Positions 25,815-33,848 of a stretch of 43,522 bases of DNA are shown here, piece by piece (the first letter of the stretch is position 1; each line of letters begins with the position of its first letter). The translations under genes were made by a program, and so were the position numbers. The DNA is from Micromonosporaceae bacterium. Its GTDB lineage: Bacteria > Actinomycetota > Actinomycetes > Mycobacteriales > Micromonosporaceae. The stretch covers positions 1 through 43,522 of the forward strand of contig SLSW01000017.1 in NCBI GenBank assembly GCA_007130245.1. The letters are read 5' to 3'. The notes beneath the pieces were generated by a model, which saw nothing but the letters and a program-made list of their open reading frames with translations, had not been told where the DNA came from and ran no database searches.

Positions 25815-26747
25815 TCAGGCGCCTTCGCGCAGCGTGTCCAGGGCGCGCGCGAGGTCGTCCGGGTAGTCGCTGACGTAGGTCACCGCTTCGCCGGTGCCGG
25901 GGTGGGTGAAGCTCAGCGACCGGGCGTGCAGCCACTGGCGGGTCAGTCCCAGCCGCGCGGCCAGCGTCGGGTCGGCGCCGTAGGTCAGGTCGCCGACGCA
26001 CGGGTGGCGCAGCGCCGCCAGGTGCACCCGGATCTGGTGGGTGCGTCCGGTCTCCAGCCGCACGTCGAGCAGGCTCGCTGCCGGGAACGCCTCCAGCGTC
26101 TCGTAGTGGGTCACGCTCGGCTTGCCACCGGAGACCACCGCCCACCGCCAGTCGTGCTGCGGATGCCGGTCGATCGGGGCGTCGATGGTGCCGCGCAGCG
26201 GGTCCGGGTGGCCCTGCACGAGCGCGTGGTACCGCTTGTCCACCTCCCGCTCGCGGAAGGCGCGCTTGAGCGCCGCGTAGGCGGGCTCGCTCTTAGCGAC
26301 CACCATCACGCCGGTGGTGCCCACGTCCAGCCGGTGCACCACCCCCTGCCGTTCCGCGGCGCCGCTGGTGGCGATGGTGTAACCCATCGCCGCCAGCCCG
26401 GCCAGCACGGTGGGTCCGGTCCAGCCCGGGCTGGGATGCACCGCCACGCCGACCGGCTTGTCGACCACCACGATGTCGTCGTCGCTGTGGATGACGCGCA
26501 GCCCGGCCACCTGCGCCGGCTCCACCTGCGGCGCGGACCGCGGCGCCGGCAGCGTCACCTCCAGCCACGCGCCAGCCCGCACCGATGCCGATCTGGGACG
26601 GGGCTCGTCGTCGACGCGGGCGTCCCCGGCGTCGATCAGGGCGGCGGCCGCGGTGCGCGACAGCCCGAACAGGCGGGCGATGGCCTGATCCAGGCGCATC
26701 CCGTCCAGTCCCTCGGGCACGGGCAGCGACCTGACGTCGCCGCCCAC
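25815..26747 (-). CDS. RluA-family pseudouridine synthase
   Basis: A 310-residue enzyme that isomerises uridine to pseudouridine in large-subunit rRNA, probably RluD-like (the sites cannot be read from sequence). An S4 RNA-binding domain (about residues 15-70, [20 protein letters not shown]) precedes the catalytic domain. The catalytic Asp141 is in [10 protein letters not shown], with KRYHALVQG and [13 protein letters not shown] following. The GTG start at 26747 abuts the TAG of lspA directly. This lspA-rlu pairing is common in Gram-positive bacteria. Confidence 0.93.
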   Translation of the reverse strand: MGGDVRSLPVPEGLDGMRLDQAIARLFGLSRTAAAALIDAGDARVDDEPRPRSASVRAGAWLEVTLPAPRSAPQVEPAQVAGLRVIHSDDDIVVVDKPVGVAVHPSPGWTGPTVLAGLAAMGYTIATSGAAERQGVVHRLDVGTTGVMVVAKSEPAYAALKRAFREREVDKRYHALVQGHPDPLRGTIDAPIDRHPQHDWRWAVVSGGKPSVTHYETLEAFPAASLLDVRLETGRTHQIRVHLAALRHPCVGDLTYGADPTLAARLGLTRQWLHARSLSFTHPGTGEAVTYVSDYPDDLARALDTLREGA

Positions 26748-27317
26748 CTACGCTTCCCGCCCGCTCGGTGCCGCCCGGGTGCCGTCGCGCAGGCGGCCGG
26801 TCAGCACCAGCAGCACGGCCAGCGCGAAGCCGACCACCAGCGCCGAGTCGGCGACGTTGAAGACCGGCCACACCCGCCCGTACGGATCGAGGATGCTGAC
26901 CATGTCGACCACCTCGCCGCGCATCGGACCCGGTGGCCGGAACAGCCGGTCCACCAGGTTGCCGGCAGCACCGCCGACCACGAGCCCGAGGGCCACGCCC
27001 CACGGCACCGAGCGGGTCCGCCACGCCAGCCATCCGATCCAGGTGATCACGGCGAAGGCCACGAGCGGGAAGACGAAGGTGTAGTCGGCGCCGATGCCGA
27101 ACGCGGCACCGCTGTTGGTGGCGTACACGAGATAGACCGCGCCGCCGAGCAGCCGCACCGGCTCCTCGCCGGCCAGCAGCGCCACCGCCAGCTGCTTGGT
27201 GACGAGGTCGATGAGCAGCACCAGCGCTGCCAGGGCGACCAGGATGCCGACCGCGCGACGGCGCGGACCGGGCCGCTGCGTGACCTCTGGCCCGGTGACT
27301 TCAGAGGCGTCGTTCAG
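26748..27317 (-). CDS. lspA: Signal peptidase II (lipoprotein signal peptidase), probable CTG start
   Basis: An aspartic membrane protease that cleaves diacylglyceryl-prolipoproteins before the lipidated cysteine, after Lgt. Four hydrophobic segments are present. The catalytic aspartates are Asp123 (AGNLVDRL) and Asp157 (VFNVADSAL), counted from the proposed start, and YATNSGAAFG is conserved. No ATG, GTG or TTG lies between the upstream stop codon and the first membrane segment. CTG at 27317 overlaps the upstream TGA as CTGA and has GGAGGAG five bases upstream, so it is the best start (189 residues). In-frame GTG codons exist further up, inside the DksA-like gene, but lack this spacing. Confidence 0.93.
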   Translation of the reverse strand: MNDASEVTGPEVTQRPGPRRRAVGILVALAALVLLIDLVTKQLAVALLAGEEPVRLLGGAVYLVYATNSGAAFGIGADYTFVFPLVAFAVITWIGWLAWRTRSVPWGVALGLVVGGAAGNLVDRLFRPPGPMRGEVVDMVSILDPYGRVWPVFNVADSALVVGFALAVLLVLTGRLRDGTRAAPSGREA

Positions 27318-28129
27318 CGCCGCTCCTCCAGCTGCTTGCACCGCACGCACAGGGTCGCCGACGGGAACGCCGCCAGCCGCTCCACCGGAATCGCGTCGCC
27401 ACAGCGCTCGCACCAGCCGTAGCTCCCCTCGTCCAAGCGTTCCAGCGCGCGTTCTACCTGCTTGATGCGTTCAAGGATACTGTTCGCCAGCGAGATCTCC
27501 TGCTCGCGCTCGAAGGTCTTGCTGCCGGTGTCGGCCTGGTCGTCGCCGGCGGAGTCGGTCAGCCGGTCGCGCTGCAACTCGGCGATCTCGGCGAGGTGCA
27601 GGTCGTACTCCTCCCGCAGCTCGTCGCGGCGCTCCTGCAGCGCGGCGCGGATCCGCTCGGTCTCGGCGGCGGTGCGCGCCTTCTTCGGCCGCTCGGCCGG
27701 GGTCGCCTTGGTGGCGGGCTTCGCCGTGGACGACTTGCCGGCCGACTTGGCCGCGCTTTTCTGCCCGTCCTTCTTGCCGGCGGCCTTGGCCGCCGATTTG
27801 GCCGCGGACTTGGCCGTCGTCTTGGTGTCGGACTTGGTGCCGGTCTTGGCACCGGTCTTGGCGCCGCCGCGGGCGCTGGTCCTGGTGTTCGCCGTCTCAG
27901 CCATGCTCTGTCCCTCGCCCCCGGTCTCCGCAGTGCTCCCGCTCGACTCCGCCGCCTTCTTCGCCGCCGCCTTCTTCGCCGCCGTCTTCTTCGCCGGCGG
28001 CTTCTTGACCGCCGACTTCTTCGCCGGTGCCTTCGTCGCCGGCGTGGTCCTGCCCGTCCTGCTGGCCGCCTCCGAACCTGTCCGGCCGGCCGCGGACGCG
28101 GCGGACTTCGCCTTCGCCCGCTCGGCCAT
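27314..28129 (-). CDS. DksA/TraR-type zinc-finger protein with long Lys/Ala-rich tail
   Basis: A 271-residue protein. The C-terminal third has a coiled-coil region (about 155-200, with TERIRAALQERRDELREEY) and a four-cysteine zinc finger (Cys240, Cys243, Cys261, Cys264; WCERCG, LCVRCK). This fits DksA/TraR proteins, which modulate RNA polymerase. The first 150 residues are low-complexity, rich in Lys, Ala and Thr (AKKTAAKKAAAKKAAE), like histone H1 tails. ATG 28129 has a weak ribosome-binding site. An internal ATG at 27904, coding again for Met-Ala-Glu, has GAGGGA six bases upstream and would give 196 residues. Both forms may be made. A promoter is visible at 28220-28248. Confidence 0.88.
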   Translation of the reverse strand: MAERAKAKSAASAAGRTGSEAASRTGRTTPATKAPAKKSAVKKPPAKKTAAKKAAAKKAAESSGSTAETGGEGQSMAETANTRTSARGGAKTGAKTGTKSDTKTTAKSAAKSAAKAAGKKDGQKSAAKSAGKSSTAKPATKATPAERPKKARTAAETERIRAALQERRDELREEYDLHLAEIAELQRDRLTDSAGDDQADTGSKTFEREQEISLANSILERIKQVERALERLDEGSYGWCERCGDAIPVERLAAFPSATLCVRCKQLEERR

Positions 28130-28219
28130 CGCAGCCCCCAACACACCAAGGCCGGCACGTCGCCGGCACAATACGAAACGGGGCGCGCGGCGGGCTGCCG
28201 CGCACTCCGGAGGATGGCA

Positions 28220-28248
28220 AGGATACGGAAAGTGCCGGCCCGCGACAA
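28220..28248 (-). promoter_or_regulatory. Promoter of the DksA-like gene
   Basis: On the minus strand TTGTCG (28243-28248) and TATCCT (28220-28225) are spaced by exactly 17 bases, a good fit to a primary-sigma promoter. Transcription would begin near 28213 and leave a leader of about 84 bases before ATG 28129. Confidence 0.6.
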
Positions 28249-28262
28249 CCTCGCCACACCGT

Positions 28263-28295
28263 TTGTAGGGCGCGGACGCCACTATTTCCCTACAA
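28263..28295. repeat. 8-bp inverted repeat with 17-base spacer upstream of the DksA-like promoter
   Basis: TTGTAGGG (28263-28270) and CCCTACAA (28288-28295) are perfect inverted copies. They lie 15 bases upstream of the -35 box and 31 bases after the antiporter stop codon. They could be an operator of the downstream gene or part of a terminator of the antiporter gene. The surrounding sequence is unusually A/T-rich for this window. Confidence 0.45.
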
Positions 28296-28325
28296 CCACG
28301 TTGAAACCGACTGAACCGGACAATA

Positions 28326-29810
28326 TTATCCCGACTCGCCGAACCAGCGGGCAAGGCGCCCCCGACGGCTGACCGCACGCAACCGCTGCTCGGTGGCGTC
28401 GCGCACCTCGTCGGTCGCCACGATCAGCAGGTTGTCACCCACCCGCAGGCGGGTCTGCGGGTCCGGCACGAAGCCCGCCCCGTCCCGCAGCACCAGGGTC
28501 ACCGCCGCCCCGACCGGCAGCCGCAGCTCGTCGATGTGCACCCCGGCCAGACGGGAGCCCGACGGGATCTCCAGCTGCAGCACGTCGGCGTTCATCCGGT
28601 CCAACGGTGCGGTCTCCACCGTCAACTCGGTCGCCTCGCCCGGAGCGGCCACGCCGAGCAGGCGGGCCGCGGGGCGCAGTGTGGTCCCCTGGACCAGCGT
28701 GAACACGACCACCAGCACGAACACCACGTTGAACAGGCCACCGGCGCCGGCCACCTGCTCCGACAGCGGGATCGTGGCCAGCACGATCGGCACCGCCCCG
28801 CGCAACCCGGCCCAGGACAGGAACGCCTGTTCGCGCGGCCCGACCCGGAACCAGCTCACGGTGAGCACCACCGCCACCGGCCGGGCCAGGAACAGCAGCA
28901 CCACTCCCACCACGATCGCGGCGCCCAGCGCCTCCGGCAGCTGCGTCGGCGACACCAGCAACCCGAGCAGGACGAACAGACCTATCTGAGCCAGCCAGGC
29001 CAGGCCGTCGGCGAAACCGAGGATGGCGTGGCGGTGCGGCAACCGGGCGTTGCCGAGGATGACCGCGGCGACGTAGACGGCCAGGAACCCGGACACGTGC
29101 ACCAACGAACCGGCCGCGAACGCCAGGACGGTGAAGCCGATCACCGCGAGCGGGTACAGGCCGGCCGACGGCAGCGCCGCCCGGCGCAGGACCGCCGCCC
29201 CCACCACCCCGGTCAGCGCCCCGACCGCGGCGCCGCCGACGAGCTGGTAGAGCACGAACAGCCCGTCCTGCCACCAGACCATGCCAGCCGGGTCCACCGA
29301 CAGCAGCATCACGGCGATCACCGCGGCCGGGTCGTTGCTGGCCGACTCCGCCTCGAGCGTCTTGGCCGCCCGTGGTCGCAGGCGTAACCGCCGGAGGGTG
29401 GCGAACACGGCCGCCGCGTCGGTCGACGACAGCACCGCGGCATAGAGCAACGCCAGCCGCAGGTCCAGGTCGAGCAGCCAGTGCAGCGCGAAACCGGCCA
29501 CAAGGATCGTGATCACCACACCCACGCTGGACAGCGCGGCGGCCGGGCCGATCACCGGGCGCAGGGTCGACCAGCGGATGGTCAGGCCACCCTCGGCGAT
29601 GATCACGATCAGCGCGGCGAGGCCCAGCGTGCGTGCGAGATCGAAGTCGTCGAACTGGATGCCGAGGCCGCCCTCCCCGAGGGCGACGCCGATCGCCAGG
29701 TAGATCAGCAGCACCGGCAGGCCGAGACGGTGGGACAGGCGCATGGCGCCGACGGCCACCAGCAGCACCACCGCACCGAGCAGCAGCACCAGGTTGGCCT
29801 CGGGCGTCAC
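28326..29810 (-). CDS. Potassium/proton antiporter, CPA1/NhaP2 type with TrkA-C domain
   Basis: A 494-residue membrane protein with about a dozen hydrophobic segments over residues 5-375. The conserved ion-pathway segment is SASNDPAAVIAVML with the Asn-Asp pair, preceded by SSTDAAAVFATLR. The cytoplasmic C-terminus (about 395-480) resembles a TrkA_C (RCK-C) ligand-binding domain (IPSGSRLAGVHIDELRLP, DPQTRLRVGDNLLIVAT). This arrangement is typical of CvrA/NhaP2 K+/H+ antiporters that protect against high internal K+. The GTG start overlaps the TGA of the DUF167 gene. The ion specificity is inferred from family. Confidence 0.88.
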   Translation of the reverse strand: MTPEANLVLLLGAVVLLVAVGAMRLSHRLGLPVLLIYLAIGVALGEGGLGIQFDDFDLARTLGLAALIVIIAEGGLTIRWSTLRPVIGPAAALSSVGVVITILVAGFALHWLLDLDLRLALLYAAVLSSTDAAAVFATLRRLRLRPRAAKTLEAESASNDPAAVIAVMLLSVDPAGMVWWQDGLFVLYQLVGGAAVGALTGVVGAAVLRRAALPSAGLYPLAVIGFTVLAFAAGSLVHVSGFLAVYVAAVILGNARLPHRHAILGFADGLAWLAQIGLFVLLGLLVSPTQLPEALGAAIVVGVVLLFLARPVAVVLTVSWFRVGPREQAFLSWAGLRGAVPIVLATIPLSEQVAGAGGLFNVVFVLVVVFTLVQGTTLRPAARLLGVAAPGEATELTVETAPLDRMNADVLQLEIPSGSRLAGVHIDELRLPVGAAVTLVLRDGAGFVPDPQTRLRVGDNLLIVATDEVRDATEQRLRAVSRRGRLARWFGESG

Positions 29811-30154
29811 GCCGGCCCACCGTGCAGGTTCCGCAGCCGCGCGGCGACCGCAGCGGGCGGAGCCGCCACCGTGAAAAGCTTGTCGCGGCCGGTGGCGCCG
29901 GCACGGAGCGTCACGTCCGAAGCCCGCACCCCCAGCGCCTCGGCGAGCGCGCGGCGCGCGGCCTCGGTGGCGCGCCCATCGACCGGGGGCGCGTTCACGG
30001 CAACCACCAGTGCGGTGCCGTAGCGGCCGTCGTACCGGCCACCCACCCGGGTCCGGGAGGAACCGGGCTTCACGCGCACCGCGACGCTGGCCTCAGCGTC
30101 GCGGACGGCGCGAGCCTCGCGGACGGCGCGCCACTCTCCCCGCTCTCCGGACAT
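29807..30154 (-). CDS. DUF167 (YggU-type) protein
   Basis: A 115-residue small alpha/beta protein of the DUF167 family, whose function is unknown. Family text is seen in VAVRVKPGSSRTRVGG, VVAVNAPPVDGRATEAARRALA and VTLRAGATGRDKLFTV. The open frame extends upstream, but the ATG at 30154 precedes the conserved domain by about 25 residues and is taken as start. It is coupled to the antiporter gene by a GTGA overlap. In many bacteria the family is encoded near yggT; here yggT is 1.9 kb away. Confidence 0.85.
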   Translation of the reverse strand: MSGERGEWRAVREARAVRDAEASVAVRVKPGSSRTRVGGRYDGRYGTALVVAVNAPPVDGRATEAARRALAEALGVRASDVTLRAGATGRDKLFTVAAPPAAVAARLRNLHGGPA

Positions 30155-30222
30155 GGCACCATTATGGGTGCCGATGCCGGGCCACCGGCCCGCGCCCCGC
30201 GTAACCCGACGGCGGCGACTCC

Positions 30223-31113
30223 TTACACGCGTCGCACCTCGGCGAGCAGGGCGCTGTCCGGCTCGCACAGGCCGCACGGGGTGAACCCGAGCTCCACCGC
30301 CTCGCTGACCGGCAGCGCCTCACTGTCGCGGCCGAGCAGGTGCACGCAGCCCGACAGGTGGTACCGCGGACGCCCGTCAACGACCAGCACCTCGGTGCTC
30401 AGCTGGCTCACCCGGGCCGCGTCGGCGCTCGACACCTGCTGCACCGTGGGCTCGTCGGCCAGGTACAGGTCGTCGGCCACCACCTGATCATCAGCCGCCG
30501 CTGGGCCACCGGCCGCCCCGTGGTCACCGACGTCGTCTCTGCCGTCGGTGAGCCGGGCGTCCGGATCGCTCACGTCGTCGGCGACCTCCACGGTGAGACC
30601 GGCCTGCTGCGGAATGGCAGTGTCCGTCGGGGAGGTCTGGTCGCTCGTCGCCCGGTCCGCGGACAGCGTGGCCGCCCCGGACCGGGCGGGCTCGCTCACC
30701 GCGCCGATCCCCGGATAGGACAGGCTGGCATCGTCCGTGCGCCGCCACCCGGGCGCCCCACTCGCGCGACCGGCATCGGCGGCGCGACCGGCATCGCCGG
30801 CGGTGCCGACCGGCACCGCCGGCGCGGCAGGTGAGCGGCGATCCGGTGCGCCGGATGCCAGGTTGAGCAGCCGCATCGTCTCCTCCGACGATGCCGCCAC
30901 CGCGCGGGAGGTCTCCCCGGCGTGGCGCGGCTGCCACTCCATAGCGAACTCGTCGTGGCCACCCGCCGGGCGCCGGGCACTGATCACCGAGACCAGCGCC
31001 GCCAGCAGGCTCGTTCCGATCGATGCACTCAGCAGCACGGTCGACGGCTCGCGCAAACCGAACAGCAGCAGCACGACAGCCACGCCGATGAGAAACAGAC
31101 TGACGATAATCAC
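30223..31113 (-). CDS. Membrane-anchored protein with C-terminal Cys/His metal-binding-like motif
   Basis: A 296-residue protein. Two hydrophobic segments at the N-terminus (about 2-20 and 27-45) are followed by a long low-complexity, acidic, Ala/Asp-rich linker. A compact C-terminal module (about 240-290) follows. The module reads RPRYHLSGCVHLLGR and then FTPCGLCEPD, giving His252, Cys256, Cys280 and Cys283 as likely zinc ligands. Similar short modules occur at the ends of various secreted or membrane proteins; the function is unknown. The GTG start at 31113 has GGGGGGA eight bases upstream. It is downstream of divIVA, behind a strong hairpin. Confidence 0.75.
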   Translation of the reverse strand: MIIVSLFLIGVAVVLLLFGLREPSTVLLSASIGTSLLAALVSVISARRPAGGHDEFAMEWQPRHAGETSRAVAASSEETMRLLNLASGAPDRRSPAAPAVPVGTAGDAGRAADAGRASGAPGWRRTDDASLSYPGIGAVSEPARSGAATLSADRATSDQTSPTDTAIPQQAGLTVEVADDVSDPDARLTDGRDDVGDHGAAGGPAAADDQVVADDLYLADEPTVQQVSSADAARVSQLSTEVLVVDGRPRYHLSGCVHLLGRDSEALPVSEAVELGFTPCGLCEPDSALLAEVRRV

Positions 31114-31154
31114 GGCCTGGTCCCCCCTGGCCCAGTCGAGGTCAGTGTCGGTGT

Positions 31155-31186
31155 GGTGCGCCCCCCTGGGCAACGCCCAGCGCACC
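31155..31186 (-). terminator. Hairpin terminator after divIVA
   Basis: Two stacked stems (GGTGCG/CGCACC at 31155-31160 and 31181-31186; CTGGGC/GCCCAG at 31166-31171 and 31175-31180) with a 3-base loop and a five-base bulge. The structure lies 10 bases after the divIVA stop codon. No U tract is present. It separates the division genes from the next unit. Confidence 0.6.
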
Positions 31187-31196
31187 GTTGGTCAGG

Positions 31197-31961
31197 TCAG
31201 CGACCGCTCTCGCTGCCGTAGGAGCCGGACCCGGCGAGCGCGCCGCCGGATCCGCGGCTGTCCTCGCTGCCGCCGGACTCGGACTCCAGCCCCTGCCCGC
31301 GGCCCTCGAGGTCGCGTAGCTGGCTCTCGAGGTATGCCTTGAGTCGGGTGCGGTACTCCCGCTCGAACTGCTTGAGCTCCTCGATGTGCTTCTGCAGCGC
31401 GGTGCGCTTGGCGTCCAGGCCCCCCATGGCCTCCTGGTGACGCTGCCGGGCGTCGCGCTCCATGGCCTCGGCCTTGCTGCGGGCCTCGCGGGTGAGCTCC
31501 TCCGCCTTGGTGCGGGCCTCGGTAAGCACCTTCTCCGCCTCGTGGCGCGCGTCGGAGACGTGGTCGTCGGCCGTGCGCTGGGCCATCATCAGCACGCGCA
31601 GCGCCTGCTGCTCGCCGTCCCCACCGGCCTCGGCGCCAGCGGCACGGAACTGCTCAAGCTCGTTCTGCAGCGTGCGCGCGTGCTGCTCGGCGGCGCTCTT
31701 CTCCCGCTGCAGGCGGTCGAGCTGGCCCTTGAGGTCCGCGTTCTCCTGCGCCAGGCGAGGGTCGCCCCCGCCGCGACCGCCGCCGCCACCGCCGCCGCGC
31801 TCGAGGCTGGCACGAAGCTCGTTGTTCTCCTCGATGAGACGCGCGAGCTCGCGCTCCACCTCGTCGAGGAAGGCGTCGACGTCCTCCTCGTCGTAACCCC
31901 GCTTGCCGATAGACGGCTTCTTGAAGGTGATGTTGTGGACATCAGCCGGGGTCAGCGGCAT
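31197..31961 (-). CDS. divIVA: DivIVA/Wag31 polar growth protein
   Basis: A 254-residue coiled-coil protein that marks curved membranes and directs tip growth in actinobacteria. The N-terminal membrane-binding domain ([40 protein letters not shown]) covers residues 1-50. It is followed by a short coiled coil, a glycine-rich linker ([11 protein letters not shown], about 56-66), and a long coiled coil (about 70-225). The Ser/Gly-rich C-terminus is a possible phosphorylation region. The ATG is preceded by GGAGGAG five bases upstream. It is the last gene of the dcw-type unit. Confidence 0.96.
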   Translation of the reverse strand: MPLTPADVHNITFKKPSIGKRGYDEEDVDAFLDEVERELARLIEENNELRASLERGGGGGGGRGGGDPRLAQENADLKGQLDRLQREKSAAEQHARTLQNELEQFRAAGAEAGGDGEQQALRVLMMAQRTADDHVSDARHEAEKVLTEARTKAEELTREARSKAEAMERDARQRHQEAMGGLDAKRTALQKHIEELKQFEREYRTRLKAYLESQLRDLEGRGQGLESESGGSEDSRGSGGALAGSGSYGSESGR

Positions 31962-32004
31962 CGAAACTCCTCCGGTCGACTGCGGTGGTGCACTTGGTTG
32001 ATCG

Positions 32005-32304
32005 TCAAGCCATGCCGGCGATCATGCTCCGCACCACTGCGAACAACACGAACAGCATAACCAGCAGCACGATGGCAGCGAGGTCGATGCTCACGGTACC
32101 AATCCGCAACGGTGGGATCACCCGCCTCAACGCCTGAAGCGGCGGATCGGTGACGGTCCACAACATCTCGAGCGCCGCGGAGGCGCCACGTCCGGGCTGC
32201 CAACGCCTTCCGAATGAGAGCACCCAGCTCATCACGAAACGGGCAAACAGCACCAGCACAAACAGATATAGCAGGACGAAAACGACCTGAAGCACTGGTC
32301 TCAC
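32005..32304 (-). CDS. YggT-family membrane protein
   Basis: A 99-residue protein with two long hydrophobic segments (about 3-28 and 73-95) around a conserved loop. The loop contains [21 protein letters not shown], which is the YggT (YlmG) signature. Bacterial relatives sit beside sepF and divIVA and are thought to act in division or envelope assembly; the exact role is unknown. The start is GTG 32304; a weak AGGA lies 12 bases upstream and GTG 32295 is an alternative. Confidence 0.92.
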   Translation of the reverse strand: MRPVLQVVFVLLYLFVLVLFARFVMSWVLSFGRRWQPGRGASAALEMLWTVTDPPLQALRRVIPPLRIGTVSIDLAAIVLLVMLFVLFAVVRSMIAGMA

Positions 32305-32328
32305 GACAGACGATTCCTTTTCGTCGCG

Positions 32329-33000
32329 TCAGCGGTGATGGAAGAAACCGCCCTCGGCAATCTTGGCTTTGTCTTCCGGGGTGACCTGGACGTCCGCTGG
32401 TGAGAGGAGGAACACCCGGTTGGTCACGCGCTCCATCGTACCCCTCAGGCCGAACGCCAGACCTGCCCCGAAGTCAACCAGGCGGCGGGCGTCAGCTTCG
32501 TCCATTTCGGTCAGGTTCATAATCACCGGCGTGCCTTCCCGGAAGTGCTCGCCGATGGTGCGTGCCTCCCGGTATGTCGTCGGGTGCAGCGTGGTGATCT
32601 GGTAGCGCCGGCCGGGCTCGGCTGTCGGCGTCGGCTCCACCTCCGGCGCCAAAGCCAGGTTGTCCTTCGTGATGTAGCTCACGGTCGGATCGCGCGTGAT
32701 CGAGCGCACACTCCCGTCGCCCTCGCCGGCACGCCGCCGCGAACCCCGTTCCGGCCCGCGGCTGCGGGGAACCATCGACTCTGCCGACCCACCCCGCGGC
32801 CGGGACACCGGGGCGTCATCGTCGTCCGGGCCGAGGTCGTCATCGTCGTCGGGTGGGTCGTCGTGGTCGTGGTGGTGGTGATGCCGGTTGCGCGCCCGGT
32901 CGCGGTCACGTCCCCGGGAGGACGGCTCCAGTTCGTCGTACAGATCGTCCTCGTCCTCGACAAGACCGAGCCACACCCCCGCCTTTCGCAATGCGCTCAT
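32329..33000 (-). CDS. sepF: SepF cell-division protein with His/Asp-rich linker
   Basis: A 223-residue membrane anchor for FtsZ. The N-terminal amphipathic helix ([16 protein letters not shown]) would bind membrane. The C-terminal SepF domain (about 130-215) contains [39 protein letters not shown] and [13 protein letters not shown]. Between them is a long disordered linker with five consecutive His (residues 40-44), H-D-D runs and two Asp runs (51-55 and 59-62). It is longer and more charged than usual. SepF is essential for Z-ring anchoring in actinobacteria, which lack FtsA. The ATG has GGAGGGG upstream. Confidence 0.95.
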   Translation of the reverse strand: MSALRKAGVWLGLVEDEDDLYDELEPSSRGRDRDRARNRHHHHHDHDDPPDDDDDLGPDDDDAPVSRPRGGSAESMVPRSRGPERGSRRRAGEGDGSVRSITRDPTVSYITKDNLALAPEVEPTPTAEPGRRYQITTLHPTTYREARTIGEHFREGTPVIMNLTEMDEADARRLVDFGAGLAFGLRGTMERVTNRVFLLSPADVQVTPEDKAKIAEGGFFHHR

Positions 33001-33137
33001 GGCTCACCCCTCCCTGCTGGCCGGGTGGCTGGCCCCGGCCGAAGTGCGGTGCGTCCCCGCCCATCGCACCCGCGCTGCGTCGACCACCCGACGAGCACGA
33101 AAACCACACCCGTGTAGTTTGAGTGGCCACGGTCAGG

Positions 33138-33848
33138 CTACCGTAGCGGCGGGCGGTTTCCGAGCAACGCGCTCCCGATCCGCAGGTGTGTCGCGCCGCA
33201 GGCCAGTGCCGCCTCGAGATCATTACTCATGCCGGCGGAGATCACCGAGGCCTCCGGGTGCTCCCGCCGGAGCGTGCGCGCCACCTCGGCGAGCTGCTGG
33301 TACGCCGTCAGTGGCAGCCACGTCTGCGGCGCCACCGCCATCACCCCGCGCAGCCGCAACGCCGGTTGGCCGTCGATCGCCTCGGCCACCGCGGGCACCT
33401 GATCGGTTACCGCTCCGCCCCGTGTCGGGTCACCGTCGATGCTGACCTGCACGAGCACCTCCAGCCGCCGGTCCTGATCGGAGGCCGCCGACCCCAGCGC
33501 GGTCGCCAGCCGTACGCTGTCGACCGAGTGCACCATGTCCGCGTAGCCCGCCACCGACCGCGCCTTGTTGCGCTGCAGCCGGCCGACGAAATGCCGCCGC
33601 ACGGCCACGCCGTGCCGGGCGACCTCATCGAACTTCGGCCGCGCCTCCTGGTCCCGGTTCTCCCCGATGTCGCCGAGCCCCAACCGCGCCAGCCGCACCA
33701 CGTCCGCGGCGGGGAAGTTCTTGGTCACCGCGATGACCGTCACCTCGGCCGGATCACGGCCGGCTGCCTCGCACGCGACCGCCACCCGGGACCGCAGTCG
33801 GGCCAGGTGTCCGGACAGCTCGGTGACCCGTGCCCGGTCAGGATCCAT
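33138..33848 (-). CDS. YggS/PLPBP family PLP-binding protein
   Basis: A 236-residue PLP homeostasis protein with an alanine-racemase-like barrel and no known catalytic activity. The PLP lysine is Lys43 in [39 protein letters not shown] and [12 protein letters not shown] are the family segments. The ATG at 33848 overlaps the ftsZ stop by 11 bases. In Streptomyces a ylmD/pgeF gene normally lies between ftsZ and this gene; it is absent here. Confidence 0.94.
   Translation of the reverse strand: MDPDRARVTELSGHLARLRSRVAVACEAAGRDPAEVTVIAVTKNFPAADVVRLARLGLGDIGENRDQEARPKFDEVARHGVAVRRHFVGRLQRNKARSVAGYADMVHSVDSVRLATALGSAASDQDRRLEVLVQVSIDGDPTRGGAVTDQVPAVAEAIDGQPALRLRGVMAVAPQTWLPLTAYQQLAEVARTLRREHPEASVISAGMSNDLEAALACGATHLRIGSALLGNRPPLR

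Noticed and set aside
27462-28268. Plus-strand frame rich in Ala/Phe that looks like a membrane protein
   Set aside because: It is the reverse reading of the Lys/Ala repeats of the DksA-like gene; the hydrophobic FFAA pattern is an artefact of AAG and GCG codons.
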